A stretch of 64,000 nt of DNA from Helicobacter sp. GTDB lineage: Bacteria > Campylobacterota > Campylobacteria > Campylobacterales > Helicobacteraceae. The translations under genes and the position numbers were made by a program. This document shows, piece after piece, positions 9,641-18,450 of the stretch; the stretch's first letter is position 1; every line of letters starts with the position of its first letter. Location: the NCBI RefSeq assembly GCF_022770205.1, contig NZ_JALEIK010000004.1:29055-93054 (forward strand). Direction: 5' to 3'. The notes beneath the pieces were generated by a model. That model had not been told where the DNA came from. It did no database searches and was given only the letters and a program-made list of their open reading frames with translations.

Positions 9641-10465
9641 TTATGTCATTTTGGATTCCAACTTTTTATCAATCTTTTTAGCAATACATTGACCAAAATA
9701 GACTTTTTCTTTAAGCCTTAAATCATACTTCCAATTTTTACTCAACAAAACAATGGTTGAACCCATTAAAAAACTTCCTATCTCTTCGCCCTTTTTTACA
9801 GCAATGGGTGTGTGAAAAAGTAGCGTTTTAGACTCCTTAAATCCCACAACTTCAGGTGCGAAGTTAATTTGGATTCTCCCTACATTTAGCGCACCAATAG
9901 CAACAAAATATAATGTAGCACCAAAATCATCTTCACACTCTAGCACAACGCGCTTATTTTTGCTAAACACTTCATTATACCTTAAAAGTGCCTTTTCACT
10001 CACACTTAAAAGCCGCCCTGCAATAAACTCTAAGCGTTTTATCTTTAAGTTAAGCGGAGCGTGGAAGCGGTGATAATCCCTAGGTGAGAGATAGAAATTA
10101 ACATAAGCATAGCCCTCCTCTAGTCTTGTTTTTATAAAATCACTCACGAAATAGGGCTTTCCTTTAATTTGCATCGCACAATTCTCTGTGCATTCCCCAA
10201 ACTCCATAATCACGGAATCACAAGGGGAAATCATATAGGATTGCGTTGTATCAAAATTACGCATTTTTAGAAGAGAGCGCGTAAAAAGTGCATTGAGTGT
10301 AGGATAATTTGCAAGCGTATCAAACTCATCAAGCTTAATATCAAAAATCCTAACATAAATGCGATTGATTAAATTTTGAATCAATGGCGGAAAAGCGCAA
10401 GAAGCAAACTTCTCAAACAAAAAAGAGATATAATTTGTATAATGCAAAACTACTCCCTTACCCAA
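9641..10465 (-). CDS. psd: Phosphatidylserine decarboxylase proenzyme
   Basis: Makes phosphatidylethanolamine from phosphatidylserine at the inner membrane. The enzyme cleaves itself to form a pyruvoyl group at the Ser of a GST motif, seen here as FLMGSTIVLL about 30 residues before the C-terminus; most relatives have LGST. DYHRFHAPL near the middle supplies the conserved Asp and His. Its start overlaps the end of the upstream transferase gene by 16 bases. The extreme C-terminus (KKLESKMT) contains one of the five KKLESK repeats described separately. Confidence 0.93.
   Translation of the reverse strand: MGKGVVLHYTNYISFLFEKFASCAFPPLIQNLINRIYVRIFDIKLDEFDTLANYPTLNALFTRSLLKMRNFDTTQSYMISPCDSVIMEFGECTENCAMQIKGKPYFVSDFIKTRLEEGYAYVNFYLSPRDYHRFHAPLNLKIKRLEFIAGRLLSVSEKALLRYNEVFSKNKRVVLECEDDFGATLYFVAIGALNVGRIQINFAPEVVGFKESKTLLFHTPIAVKKGEEIGSFLMGSTIVLLSKNWKYDLRLKEKVYFGQCIAKKIDKKLESKMT
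9649..9667 (-). repeat. KKLESK-encoding 19-base repeat, copy 1 (psd)
   Basis: On the coding strand this reads AAAAAGTTGGAATCCAAAA. It falls in the reading frame at the extreme C-terminus of psd and contains the inverted repeat TTGGA-A-TCCAA. Four more copies occur in other minus-strand genes. Confidence 0.75.
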
Positions 10466-11163
10466 AGGGGATTTTCTTCTAAATTTGGACGATTACATAA
10501 AACTTCAAAAGGCTTAAAACGCTCTTTATAGCCCATTGATGCGTGATTTTGTATCCAATAACCCGGATAAAGATATTTAATATTATACTCTTTTGCGATT
10601 TCTATTTGTTTAAGAATGGAATATGTTCCAATAGAATATTGCGCAAAATCGTGGTCATAGAAGCAATACACCGCTGAAATTGCCTGCGCCATCACATCTG
10701 CATACGCAACACCAATCAGCTGACTCCCCATATAATAATCAAACTCATAGCCAAAATCCAAAAACCCTTGCACAAAAGTATTATAATAAGCATCAAGTGT
10801 AATCTTATGATATTCCCAGCCCTTTTTACTCTGCATCTTTTGGTGGTATTTGTCATAAAGCACTAAATGCGCTTTACTCACCCAAGGACGCCTAATTTGT
10901 AAGGTTATGGGATGCTTTAAAACACGCTTATGGGATTTTGAAAACACAAACTTTTCACAATCTTGGCGCATAGAAACACAAGCCTCACAAGCAGTGCAAA
11001 TAGGAACAAAAAAGTAATTTCCAAAACGCCTCCAACCACGCTCTAGCAAATGCACATAAAAAGGAATCGTGCAATCTTTTATGTAAAAATAACGAAACCT
11101 TGCTTCAAAATTTGCAATATAACTACAAGGACGCAGATCCTGGGCTAGCTCATACACTTCCAT
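10450..11163 (-). CDS. bpt: Aspartate/glutamate leucyltransferase (Bpt/Ate family aminoacyl-tRNA-protein transferase)
   Basis: Transfers an amino acid from aminoacyl-tRNA to N-terminal acidic residues of proteins, marking them for degradation by the N-end rule route. The 237-residue protein has the N-terminal PCSYIANFEARFRYF block, a cysteine cluster ICTACEACVSMRQDC, and the GNAT-like C-terminal domain with YSIGTYSILKQIE and YLYPGYWI. This layout matches the bacterial Bpt/Ate family. Whether leucine or arginine is transferred cannot be told from the sequence. It overlaps psd at its 3' end and starts at the stop codon of the transglycosylase gene. Confidence 0.88.
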   Translation of the reverse strand: MEVYELAQDLRPCSYIANFEARFRYFYIKDCTIPFYVHLLERGWRRFGNYFFVPICTACEACVSMRQDCEKFVFSKSHKRVLKHPITLQIRRPWVSKAHLVLYDKYHQKMQSKKGWEYHKITLDAYYNTFVQGFLDFGYEFDYYMGSQLIGVAYADVMAQAISAVYCFYDHDFAQYSIGTYSILKQIEIAKEYNIKYLYPGYWIQNHASMGYKERFKPFEVLCNRPNLEENPLWVRE

Positions 11164-12401
11164 TATTTTAAGCTAATATTTAATCCTGTATTTTGCGGTA
11201 TGGACGCATTTTTTTGAAAATCTTTTTTAGCATTTGTAACTTTATGGAGATAATTTCTAGCTTCTTCGTATTTTAAGGAAGTGCGTAACTTCCTATACAC
11301 TTCTGCTGAAGTCATAGAATTAATGATTTTTACTGCCTTTGCCCTGTCCTTATCAAACACACTTAACACATTTCCACTTCCTGTATTATACGCCGCAATG
11401 ACACAATATTCGTGAGAGAGTGCATTATTGACACCTTTAATATAGCGCGTGAAGAGAATGTCTAAATACGCTGAACCATATTGAATATTAGTCTTTGGAG
11501 TAAAAAGCATATCTTTAGTTGGGATTCCATCTTTTTTATTCAAAGCTTTATATACATCTCTGCCAGCACTCCCGGGGACTACTTGCATAAGCCCATAAGC
11601 TGGAATATGGCTAACAGCATAAGGATTAAAACTGCTCTCTGTCTTAATAATAGCAAAAATCAATGCTTGCTCTAAGTTATACTCCTTTGCATAAAGCGCA
11701 ACATACTCACCATATTTATGCTCGCTTTTAATAGCGTGATCTTTTACCATATTAAATTGCACATAATAAACCTTTTTACTCTCCCCTTTTTCTATGATTT
11801 GTTTTGTTTGCAATTGATTTGCAAGAAGATAGTCTGCATAGCGATTTGCGCGCCAAGGATAAAGCACAACTTTACCTTCATTATCCTTTACCAAATCTGC
11901 CAAATAAGGCTTACCCTTAAAAGAAACTTCTTTATCCGAATACAAATCCACTTGCTCGGGATCTTCTGGAGTTAGCAATGTTGTTACAATTGCTTTCTTT
12001 AAAGATGCCTTAGGATCTTTTGTATCCAAAGTCGCAACAGAAATCACACCTTTAGCAAAATCCACTTGTGCGCGTGAAAGATAAGAATCTGTGTATTTCA
12101 CATAAACATCTTGTGAAGCAGTAGGAGCATTATTCTCACCCCATTGCTTTGCTACTTTTTGCGTTAAAACTGCAACAACTTTTTTGAAATTCACCTGCAA
12201 ATTTGCAATGTCTTTTTCAAGCTGCTCAGGATTTAATGCGTAATCTACCACCTTTTTAACCACTTGCTCTTTTGAAATTTCACCCATTAAAAAGCTAGGA
12301 TTATAAATTAAATCCCGATAGCCTAGCAGACAGCCACTAAACAAAACTATGCAAATAACACTAATGCCAAAAATCTTTAAAGTTTTAAAAGAGGGTTTCA
12401 A
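11163..12401 (-). CDS. mltC: Membrane-bound lytic murein transglycosylase, MltC-like lipoprotein
   Basis: Cleaves the glycan strands of peptidoglycan to give 1,6-anhydromuramic ends. A lipoprotein signal peptide ends with FSGC (lipidated Cys24). An N-terminal domain resembling that of MltC (residues about 40–200) precedes the SLT catalytic domain, with catalytic Glu256 in IIKTESSFNP, then YGLMQVVP, NIQYGSAYLD and AAYNTGSGNV. At 412 residues it is somewhat longer than E. coli MltC. It overlaps the DJ-1 gene by four bases, so coupling is likely. Confidence 0.9.
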   Translation of the reverse strand: MKPSFKTLKIFGISVICIVLFSGCLLGYRDLIYNPSFLMGEISKEQVVKKVVDYALNPEQLEKDIANLQVNFKKVVAVLTQKVAKQWGENNAPTASQDVYVKYTDSYLSRAQVDFAKGVISVATLDTKDPKASLKKAIVTTLLTPEDPEQVDLYSDKEVSFKGKPYLADLVKDNEGKVVLYPWRANRYADYLLANQLQTKQIIEKGESKKVYYVQFNMVKDHAIKSEHKYGEYVALYAKEYNLEQALIFAIIKTESSFNPYAVSHIPAYGLMQVVPGSAGRDVYKALNKKDGIPTKDMLFTPKTNIQYGSAYLDILFTRYIKGVNNALSHEYCVIAAYNTGSGNVLSVFDKDRAKAVKIINSMTSAEVYRKLRTSLKYEEARNYLHKVTNAKKDFQKNASIPQNTGLNISLK

Positions 12402-12997
12402 AGGGCTAACATTTCAGCTTGTATTTCTTTTGTTTTTTGCTTACCCACAAAAACACTCGCTAGATAAAAGGCGAACTCCAAAGCCGTTGCTGGACCTCTT
12501 GAAGTGATAACATTGCCCTCTTGAATCACATTAGAATCGGCTTTGTAGTGTGGATTTTCAATCATTTTTTCAATGCTAGGATAGCAAGTGAAGGATTGCT
12601 CTTTTAAGATTCCGTGTTTAAAGAGTGCTAAGGGTGCTGCACAAATTGCAGCGATGATTTTACCTTTTGCATTAAGTTTTTCCAACACTTCTTTAAGGAT
12701 GCTAGAAGCAATTAGATTTTGCGTGCCTTCCCAACCCCCGGGAAATACAATCCCATCTAAACTTTTGCAATCTACGGCATTTAAAAATTTATCTGCAACA
12801 ACTTTCACACCCTTTTGTGATTCCACAATCAAGTTAGAATCCAAAATATCATTTTTAAATTCCAACTTTTCTTCTACATTTGCTTCCACTTTGGCTACAA
12901 TCACATTGCAATCTGCACGCCTTAAAACATCAATCACGCTAATTGCTTCAAGCTCTTCAAATCCCTTTGCTAAGACAACCAAAACATTTACTGCCAT
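12398..12997 (-). CDS. DJ-1/PfpI (ThiJ) family protein
   Basis: A 199-residue flavodoxin-like protein of the DJ-1 superfamily, whose members act as protein or metabolite deglycases, chaperones or proteases in oxidative stress. The nucleophile-elbow cysteine is Cys119 in AAICAAPLAL, and the supporting glutamate is in GFEELEA near residue 15. VFPGGWEGTQNL and TSRGPATALEFAF are typical family blocks. It sits between efp and mltC with short spacing, but its substrate cannot be inferred from these neighbours. Confidence 0.92.
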   Translation of the reverse strand: MAVNVLVVLAKGFEELEAISVIDVLRRADCNVIVAKVEANVEEKLEFKNDILDSNLIVESQKGVKVVADKFLNAVDCKSLDGIVFPGGWEGTQNLIASSILKEVLEKLNAKGKIIAAICAAPLALFKHGILKEQSFTCYPSIEKMIENPHYKADSNVIQEGNVITSRGPATALEFAFYLASVFVGKQKTKEIQAEMLAL

Positions 12998-13005
12998 ACA
13001 TTATC

Positions 13006-13569
13006 CTATTTTACTTTATCTAAATATTCACCTGTCTCTGTATTAACGCGGATTAAATCCCCTTCTAACACATGGTAAGGCACTTGCACAACCGCACCCG
13101 TTTCAAGCGTAGCGGGCTTTTTACCCGCACTTGTTGTGTCGCCTTTAAAATTTGGCGGAGTTTCTGTAATTTTTAGCTCAACACTCTGTGGCACACTCAC
13201 CGTAATTGCCTTACCATTGTGGAACATAATGCTAACTACCATTCCATCAATCATCCATTTTGCCGCTTCACCCACTTGATTTTCATCAAGTCCGATTTGC
13301 TCATAGTTTTCATTATCCATAAACTGAAAATACTCGCCATCGTGGTATAAAAATTGCATAGAGCGTTCTTGTAGATTCGGCTCTTCACATTTATCTCCTG
13401 CGTGAAAAGTCTTTTCAAGCACTCTGCCATCTAAAAACGACTTCATTTTCACACGCACAAACGCCGCCCCCTTGCCCGGCTTTACATGTTGATACTCTGT
13501 GATTCTATAAGGAATCCCTTCTAGCTCAACTTTTAAGCCCTTTTTTAAATCTCCCATTGCATACGCCAT
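13006..13569 (-). CDS. efp: Translation elongation factor P
   Basis: Relieves ribosome stalling at polyproline stretches. The 187-residue protein has the three-barrel EF-P layout, with the exposed lysine loop KPGKGAAF (Lys33 from this start) that is modified in many bacteria, and C-terminal [22 protein letters not shown]. The TonB gene in this window encodes a proline-rich linker, a plausible EF-P client. Nothing resembling epmA or epmB is in the window. Confidence 0.98.
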   Translation of the reverse strand: MAYAMGDLKKGLKVELEGIPYRITEYQHVKPGKGAAFVRVKMKSFLDGRVLEKTFHAGDKCEEPNLQERSMQFLYHDGEYFQFMDNENYEQIGLDENQVGEAAKWMIDGMVVSIMFHNGKAITVSVPQSVELKITETPPNFKGDTTSAGKKPATLETGAVVQVPYHVLEGDLIRVNTETGEYLDKVK

Positions 13570-13634
13570 ATTTTTCCTTTTTAAATCTTATTTACACTCT
13601 TTAAAACACTTATCCTAATGGAATAGCCTTATTT

Positions 13635-14450
13635 TTACTTTGATAATTCAATTTTAGCTTTTTTGCGTAGCTCTTCACCTTCTTTTTTTACTTCTTCGTG
13701 GAACTTCTGAAGTTTTAGTTGTTGCTCAATCTGCCCCTTAATATCCTTTAAAGCAATTGTTCCTGCTGGTTTCTTATCTTCAGCTAAAATAATATGGTAA
13801 CCAAATTGTGTTTTTACAGGAGCTGTTGTGTATGCTCCCTTTTGGAGCTTAAATGCAGCATCTGCAAACTCAGGCACAACCTGATTTTTTGCGATATAGC
13901 CCAACTCTCCACCATTGCTTGCAGAACTATCCTTAGATTTTTCTTTTGCAAGTGCATCAAACTTGCTTGCAACATTTTTACCCGCCTTTTTAAGCTCTGC
14001 AATAATTGCTTTTGCTTCCTCTTCACCACTGACTAAAATATGGCTCACTTTCACGGTTTCAGGTTGCGCAAATTTGCTTTTATTTTCGTTATAAAATTTT
14101 GTAATCTCCGATTCTGGAATTTTAACTTTATCCATTTGCTTACGCATCCAAACCTCAAGCATTAAATCATCTTCAATGTTAGTAATGGCTTCTTTATATT
14201 CTTTTGAATCTTGTATTTTTTCTTTTTTGGCTTGCTCAATTAGTAATTTACGCTCAATTGCTTGGTTAATGATTTGTGTTTTTGCTTCTTGCGGCAATTG
14301 ATCAAAGGCAACACCCGGCATTGCACGCATCAAAGCTGCAATGTCTTTGTCTGTAACATCAGAACCATTAACCTGTGCATAAGTTTTGGCAAAACTCGCA
14401 TTTTGCAATAATGCAAACGCAATCACTGAGCTTACAAGAATTTTTTTCAT
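13635..14450 (-). CDS. Periplasmic peptidyl-prolyl cis-trans isomerase (PEB4/Cbf2-like)
   Basis: A SurA/PpiC-type chaperone-isomerase of 271 residues for outer membrane and secreted proteins. A signal peptide covers about residues 1–21. An N-terminal helical chaperone region is followed by a parvulin domain (about residues 130–230) with VKVSHILVSGEEEAK, SSASNGGELGYI, VPEFADAAF and TQFGYHIILAEDK. The C-terminus is a charged helix. It matches the PEB4/Cbf2 family of Campylobacter and its H. pylori counterpart. It leads the minus-strand cluster and has its own upstream region of about 100 bases. Confidence 0.93.
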   Translation of the reverse strand: MKKILVSSVIAFALLQNASFAKTYAQVNGSDVTDKDIAALMRAMPGVAFDQLPQEAKTQIINQAIERKLLIEQAKKEKIQDSKEYKEAITNIEDDLMLEVWMRKQMDKVKIPESEITKFYNENKSKFAQPETVKVSHILVSGEEEAKAIIAELKKAGKNVASKFDALAKEKSKDSSASNGGELGYIAKNQVVPEFADAAFKLQKGAYTTAPVKTQFGYHIILAEDKKPAGTIALKDIKGQIEQQLKLQKFHEEVKKEGEELRKKAKIELSK

Positions 14451-14549
14451 TGCTGAACCTTTTTATAAAATTTGCGAAATTTTACCTTGAAATATTTAAA
14501 TGTTTAATTAATATTAATTTTATGCAGACGAAATAGCCCCATTTAAATC

Positions 14550-16634
14550 CTAAAAACTCCCAGTTAAAGACACCCAAAGTCTTCTTCCCTCTTCAATGCG
14601 ATTGTATTGTGAAACATAAGTTTTCCTCTCTTTATCTTGCACAAAACTATCTGTAAAGGATTTATCCAATAAATTATGCACAGCAACATTCAATTTCCAA
14701 GCATCATTAATGGCATAAGTCATCCCAACACCTAGTAAAAAAACATTTTTATAATAATCCCCTATGGCTGCATCTCCCCCTGTATATCTCCTACCCTGCC
14801 ATTGCCCTTTAATGTAAGGATGGAAATTATGCACCTTATATCCTATCTTTGAAACAATATTATGCTTTAAAGTATTCCTCTCTGGCTTGCCAATGTCTTT
14901 TTTAATAGAAGATTCTTGCACTTCAGAATCCAAGTAAGTATAAGAAATATCAGCATTGAGTTTTTCATAAAATGTTACTCCTCCTGCTAATTCTAAACCC
15001 ATATAGCGCACTTCTCCGTGGTTAATTGCTTGAAAACATCTATCATAAGTGCATTCTCCTATGCTAGAAATTTGCCCTCCTTTATTAACACTAGTGCTTG
15101 AAATTTTATCCTTAAAGTCTGTCAAAAACCCTGTGGCACTAAGATAATAGGAATCCCAATTATAAATAGCACCCAACTCATAGTTTAAAGAAGTTTCCTC
15201 TTTTAAGCTTGGATTTCCATAAACTGGAAACCTTCCCTGCCCAGAAAAATTATAATATCCAGCAATCAAACGATTAGGTTGCGGGGCTTTAAAACCCGTT
15301 GCCACTCCCCCTTTTAGAGTCAATGCTTGGCTAGGGTTATACACAAAATACACACGCGGAGAAAGATTATTTCCAAAGACTTCGTGCTTATTATATCGCG
15401 CACCAAAAGTCAAATGCGCATTTTGAGATAAAGAGAATTCATCTTCAGCAAAGATTCCTAGTAGATATTGATCAAATTTTGTAGGATTTGCAATATTATC
15501 CTGCATTTTTTCTACACGATATTCTATCCCTGTGCTAAGGATATTCCTCTCCCCTAAAGGCAAAATTGCCTTCATATCCGCAATAATGTCTTCAGCAATA
15601 ATATCTCTATTCTTCCCTAAATGTGGCTGTGTAGAAAGCCCTACAACCTCACGCCCATCGTTTGTTACACGATTATACTGCAACGCAGAATCTAAAGTAA
15701 AACTTTCATAAATCCCTTGATGCCTTAAAAATGTTACAAGCTTATCAATCTGCATAGTTTTTGTGTAACCACCTGTTAAACCCCCATTCTTTAGGGGCTT
15801 AGTAAGCGTCCCAAGTTGCCCATTTGCATTATCAAAAATACTCTTAGAATAATCCACATCAAAGGTTATGCTATCCTGATGGCGCAATAAATAATCAAGA
15901 CGGACTCCTACATTATGATTATTAGCTCTTGTGGGACTTTGCGCTTGATTAGCCTCTAAGATTTTCCCATCAGGTCTTGTATAAGTTACATCAGAACCTG
16001 CCCTATAAAACTCTCTAGCCCTTAAAGTTAATCCAAGTTTATCCCCCCTAATAGGTCCGCTCCCATAAACACTTACACCATAAGTATTTCCCCACGATGA
16101 ATCCTGTTGGAACAATGCTTCAGTTTGCAGACTAACTCCCCATTTTTGTGGTGTTTTTTTCGTTACAATATTCACAACACCACCAAGCGCATCAGAACCA
16201 TAAAGCGTGCTCATAGGTCCTTTAATAACCTCTATGCGCTCTATGGCTGAAATGGGTGGCAAAAATGCAGAAGTAACCTCATTAAATCCATTTGGTCCAA
16301 CTTCCCCTCCAACACTCTGCCTTCTACCATCCACTAAAATTAAAGTGTAACCTGTGATTCCACGCATTGTGATATTATAAGAACCTGTTTTTCCCTTACT
16401 TGCAAACAAATCCACACCCGGTATATCAGCAATCGCCTCCGCAACATCACGATAAGGCTTACTTTCTAAATCCCCTCTTTTAATCACAGAAATACTTGCT
16501 GGAGCTTCTTTAATATCTTGCTCAAAGCCTGAAGCACTCACAACAGAATCTTCTAATAAAAATCTCTCTGTTTGCGCATATACTCCTTGAATCAAAAGCC
16601 CTGCTAATGGAATTAAAACGAAACTTTTATACAT
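14550..16634 (-). CDS. TonB-dependent outer membrane receptor (siderophore/colicin-receptor type)
   Basis: A 694-residue TonB-gated importer. A signal peptide ends around AYA-Q (about residue 20), followed by a TonB-box-like EDSVVSAS and a plug domain (about 35–155) with SISVIKRGDL, ITMRGITGYTLILVDGRR and the IEVIKGPMSTLYGSDALGGVVNI block. The 22-strand barrel ends with the terminal aromatic residue in LWVSLTGSF. The family includes CfrA- and CirA/FepA-like ferric siderophore receptors; the ligand cannot be settled from sequence alone. It is divergent from exbB-exbD-tonB across a region with Fur-box-like palindromes, so iron repression of both units is likely. Confidence 0.93.
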   Translation of the reverse strand: MYKSFVLIPLAGLLIQGVYAQTERFLLEDSVVSASGFEQDIKEAPASISVIKRGDLESKPYRDVAEAIADIPGVDLFASKGKTGSYNITMRGITGYTLILVDGRRQSVGGEVGPNGFNEVTSAFLPPISAIERIEVIKGPMSTLYGSDALGGVVNIVTKKTPQKWGVSLQTEALFQQDSSWGNTYGVSVYGSGPIRGDKLGLTLRAREFYRAGSDVTYTRPDGKILEANQAQSPTRANNHNVGVRLDYLLRHQDSITFDVDYSKSIFDNANGQLGTLTKPLKNGGLTGGYTKTMQIDKLVTFLRHQGIYESFTLDSALQYNRVTNDGREVVGLSTQPHLGKNRDIIAEDIIADMKAILPLGERNILSTGIEYRVEKMQDNIANPTKFDQYLLGIFAEDEFSLSQNAHLTFGARYNKHEVFGNNLSPRVYFVYNPSQALTLKGGVATGFKAPQPNRLIAGYYNFSGQGRFPVYGNPSLKEETSLNYELGAIYNWDSYYLSATGFLTDFKDKISSTSVNKGGQISSIGECTYDRCFQAINHGEVRYMGLELAGGVTFYEKLNADISYTYLDSEVQESSIKKDIGKPERNTLKHNIVSKIGYKVHNFHPYIKGQWQGRRYTGGDAAIGDYYKNVFLLGVGMTYAINDAWKLNVAVHNLLDKSFTDSFVQDKERKTYVSQYNRIEEGRRLWVSLTGSF

Positions 16635-16687
16635 TCAACATCCTTTGTTATATTCTTTTAGTTAAAAATATTTTTAACAATTTAAAT

Positions 16688-16755
16688 ACTATAATAATTG
16701 TTATTAATATTAAATAAAAACATCATAGACTAACAATAATGATTTTAATTATTAT
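16688..16755. promoter_or_regulatory. Divergent promoter region with two Fur-box-like palindromes
   Basis: Between the receptor and exbB lie two AT-rich inverted repeats, at about 16688–16711 (core ATAATAATTGTTATTAAT) and 16735–16755 (core AATAATGATTTTAATTAT). The second closely resembles the Fur consensus GATAATGATAATCATTATC. Their place between a TonB-dependent receptor and its energising genes supports iron-responsive control of both directions. The high local AT content makes chance resemblance possible. Confidence 0.55.
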
Positions 16756-16816
16756 ATAAGTTTCCATCTTTATAATTTTAATTCTTAAAATACTTAAAGC
16801 TCAAGGAAATTATGCA

Positions 16817-17245
16817 ATGGAAATTCTCAAGTCCTACATTGACATTGTGATTTTTGGAATCTTAGGTTTAATGGCTTTTATTGCCATTTGGTGCGTGATT
16901 GAGCGTTTATTATTTTTTAGAAAATTAAATCTTAAAGACTTTAGCTCTCAAGATAGTTTTGATGATGCCATCACAGAAAATCTAACAACCTTACACATTA
17001 TCTATTCCAATGCCCCCTATGTTGGATTGCTTGGCACGGTAATTGGAATTATGATAACTTTTTATGATATGGGGATGAGTGGAAACATTGATGTGAAATC
17101 TATCGTTGTTGGGCTATCTCTAGCCCTTAAAGCAACTGCGCTTGGATTATTAGTAGCAATTCCTAGTCTTATGGCTTATAATGCTCTTTTTAGAAAAGTA
17201 AATCTCCTAAGCACACGCTATAAAGCAAACAAAGAGCAATTATGA
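16817..17245 (+). CDS. exbB: ExbB-type TonB energising proton channel subunit
   Basis: Inner membrane MotA/TolQ/ExbB family protein that, with ExbD, uses proton flow to energise TonB. At 142 residues it is the short form, with an N-terminal transmembrane helix (about 8–30), a small cytoplasmic loop, and two helices in the conserved block with APYVGLLGTVIGIMITF and LALKATALGLLVAIPSLMAYN. An AAGGA ribosome site sits nine bases before the chosen ATG. The stop overlaps the exbD start as ATGA. Confidence 0.95.
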   Translation: MEILKSYIDIVIFGILGLMAFIAIWCVIERLLFFRKLNLKDFSSQDSFDDAITENLTTLHIIYSNAPYVGLLGTVIGIMITFYDMGMSGNIDVKSIVVGLSLALKATALGLLVAIPSLMAYNALFRKVNLLSTRYKANKEQL

Positions 17246-17631
17246 TAAAAATGCAAAAAACAGAAGGGTTAAACATTATCCCCTTCATTGATATTATTTT
17301 AGTGCTTTTAGCAATGGTGCTTAGTATCTCTACTTTTATTGCACACGGAGAGATTAAACTAGAGCTTCCAAAGACAGATTCTAGCACGCAATCTACGCCC
17401 AATAAAGATAAGATTCAAATTGCAATTAATGCAGAAAATATCTTTTTTCTTGATGGAAAAGAATCCAATCTACAAGAGATTCAAACCAAATTAGATTCCA
17501 CACATAAAACAACAGCCATAGAACTTAAAAGCGATAAAAATGCAAAATTTGACAGCTTTATTCAAGTCATTGATATTTTGCGCAAAAACCATCACGAAAA
17601 CTTCCAAATCATAACAGAGAAAGCACAATGA
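17242..17631 (+). CDS. exbD: ExbD biopolymer transport protein
   Basis: Partner of ExbB, with one N-terminal transmembrane helix containing the proton-carrying Asp in NIIPFIDIILVLLAM (about residue 17) and a periplasmic domain (about 45–129). The length of 129 residues is typical. It overlaps both exbB and tonB by ATGA junctions, so the three are made in fixed proportion. Confidence 0.95.
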   Translation: MIKMQKTEGLNIIPFIDIILVLLAMVLSISTFIAHGEIKLELPKTDSSTQSTPNKDKIQIAINAENIFFLDGKESNLQEIQTKLDSTHKTTAIELKSDKNAKFDSFIQVIDILRKNHHENFQIITEKAQ

Positions 17632-18341
17632 ACATATTTCTAAACCACAAATCTCAAGCCTTTTACATTACAAGCTTTTGTTTTTTACCTTTATTTTTAG
17701 GATTCCTATATAGCATTTCAGTGTTTAAAGTTGCTCCTCAAAAACAAGAATCTTTCAATCTAGCAATGCAACAATTCATTACCCAAGCTCCAAAAACTCA
17801 AGAAATTCCAAAAATCACACAAACTCCACAACCAAAACCCATACAACCCCAAACAAAGCCTAAAACACAAGAAATGCCTAAACCCATTCCCAAAAAACCA
17901 AAAGAGCTTCCCTCCAAAAATCCTGCCAAAACCTATAAACAAACCCCTCCCGCACAGCCTTCTAACCCCACTGCCACTCCGCAACCTCACACATCCCAAA
18001 TGCCAGCAGTATCCCCTATTCCAACTGAAGAGTTTGTTGAAATTCTATCCTTTGGAAAAGACAACCACCCCTTCTTAAAAGCAGTTAAACAAGCAATAGA
18101 TTCTAATATAAGCTACCCACGACAGGCACGAAAAATGCACATACAAGGCGAAGTGATAGTAGAATTTTTATGGACAAAAGACAAAATTCTCAAAGATTTA
18201 AAAGTGCGCAAAAGCTCTAGTCACCCCATCCTTGATGCAAGCGCACTGAAAACAATCCAAAAAGCATCACTGCATTTCCCAGCGCACACAAACGATGTGC
18301 ATTTACAAATTCCCATTGTTTTTATGCTAAAAAGATTTTAA
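17628..18341 (+). CDS. tonB: TonB energy-transducing protein
   Basis: Spans the periplasm and passes ExbBD energy to outer membrane receptors. An N-terminal transmembrane anchor (about residues 12–32) is followed by a long Pro/Lys/Gln-rich linker (about 50–135) and a C-terminal TonB domain (about 145–237) with the YPRQARKMHIQGEVIVEF signature. The linker is proline-dense, as usual for this protein, and may depend on EF-P. It is the last gene of the exbB-exbD-tonB operon and probably serves the divergent receptor. Confidence 0.94.
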   Translation: MNIFLNHKSQAFYITSFCFLPLFLGFLYSISVFKVAPQKQESFNLAMQQFITQAPKTQEIPKITQTPQPKPIQPQTKPKTQEMPKPIPKKPKELPSKNPAKTYKQTPPAQPSNPTATPQPHTSQMPAVSPIPTEEFVEILSFGKDNHPFLKAVKQAIDSNISYPRQARKMHIQGEVIVEFLWTKDKILKDLKVRKSSSHPILDASALKTIQKASLHFPAHTNDVHLQIPIVFMLKRF

Positions 18342-18450
18342 GAGAGAACCCGTAATTTTCAAGTGCATTTTATGATTTATTAATGATTTCTGTTATAGAA
18401 ATAAAAATTTAGAAATTTAGATCAATTTGTAAAACATTAAAGGATACACA

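Noticed and set aside
13794..14036. Cysteine-rich plus-strand frame inside the PPIase gene
   Set aside because: The cysteines come from the antisense of Ala/Lys-rich codons; there is no start signal and the host gene is certain.
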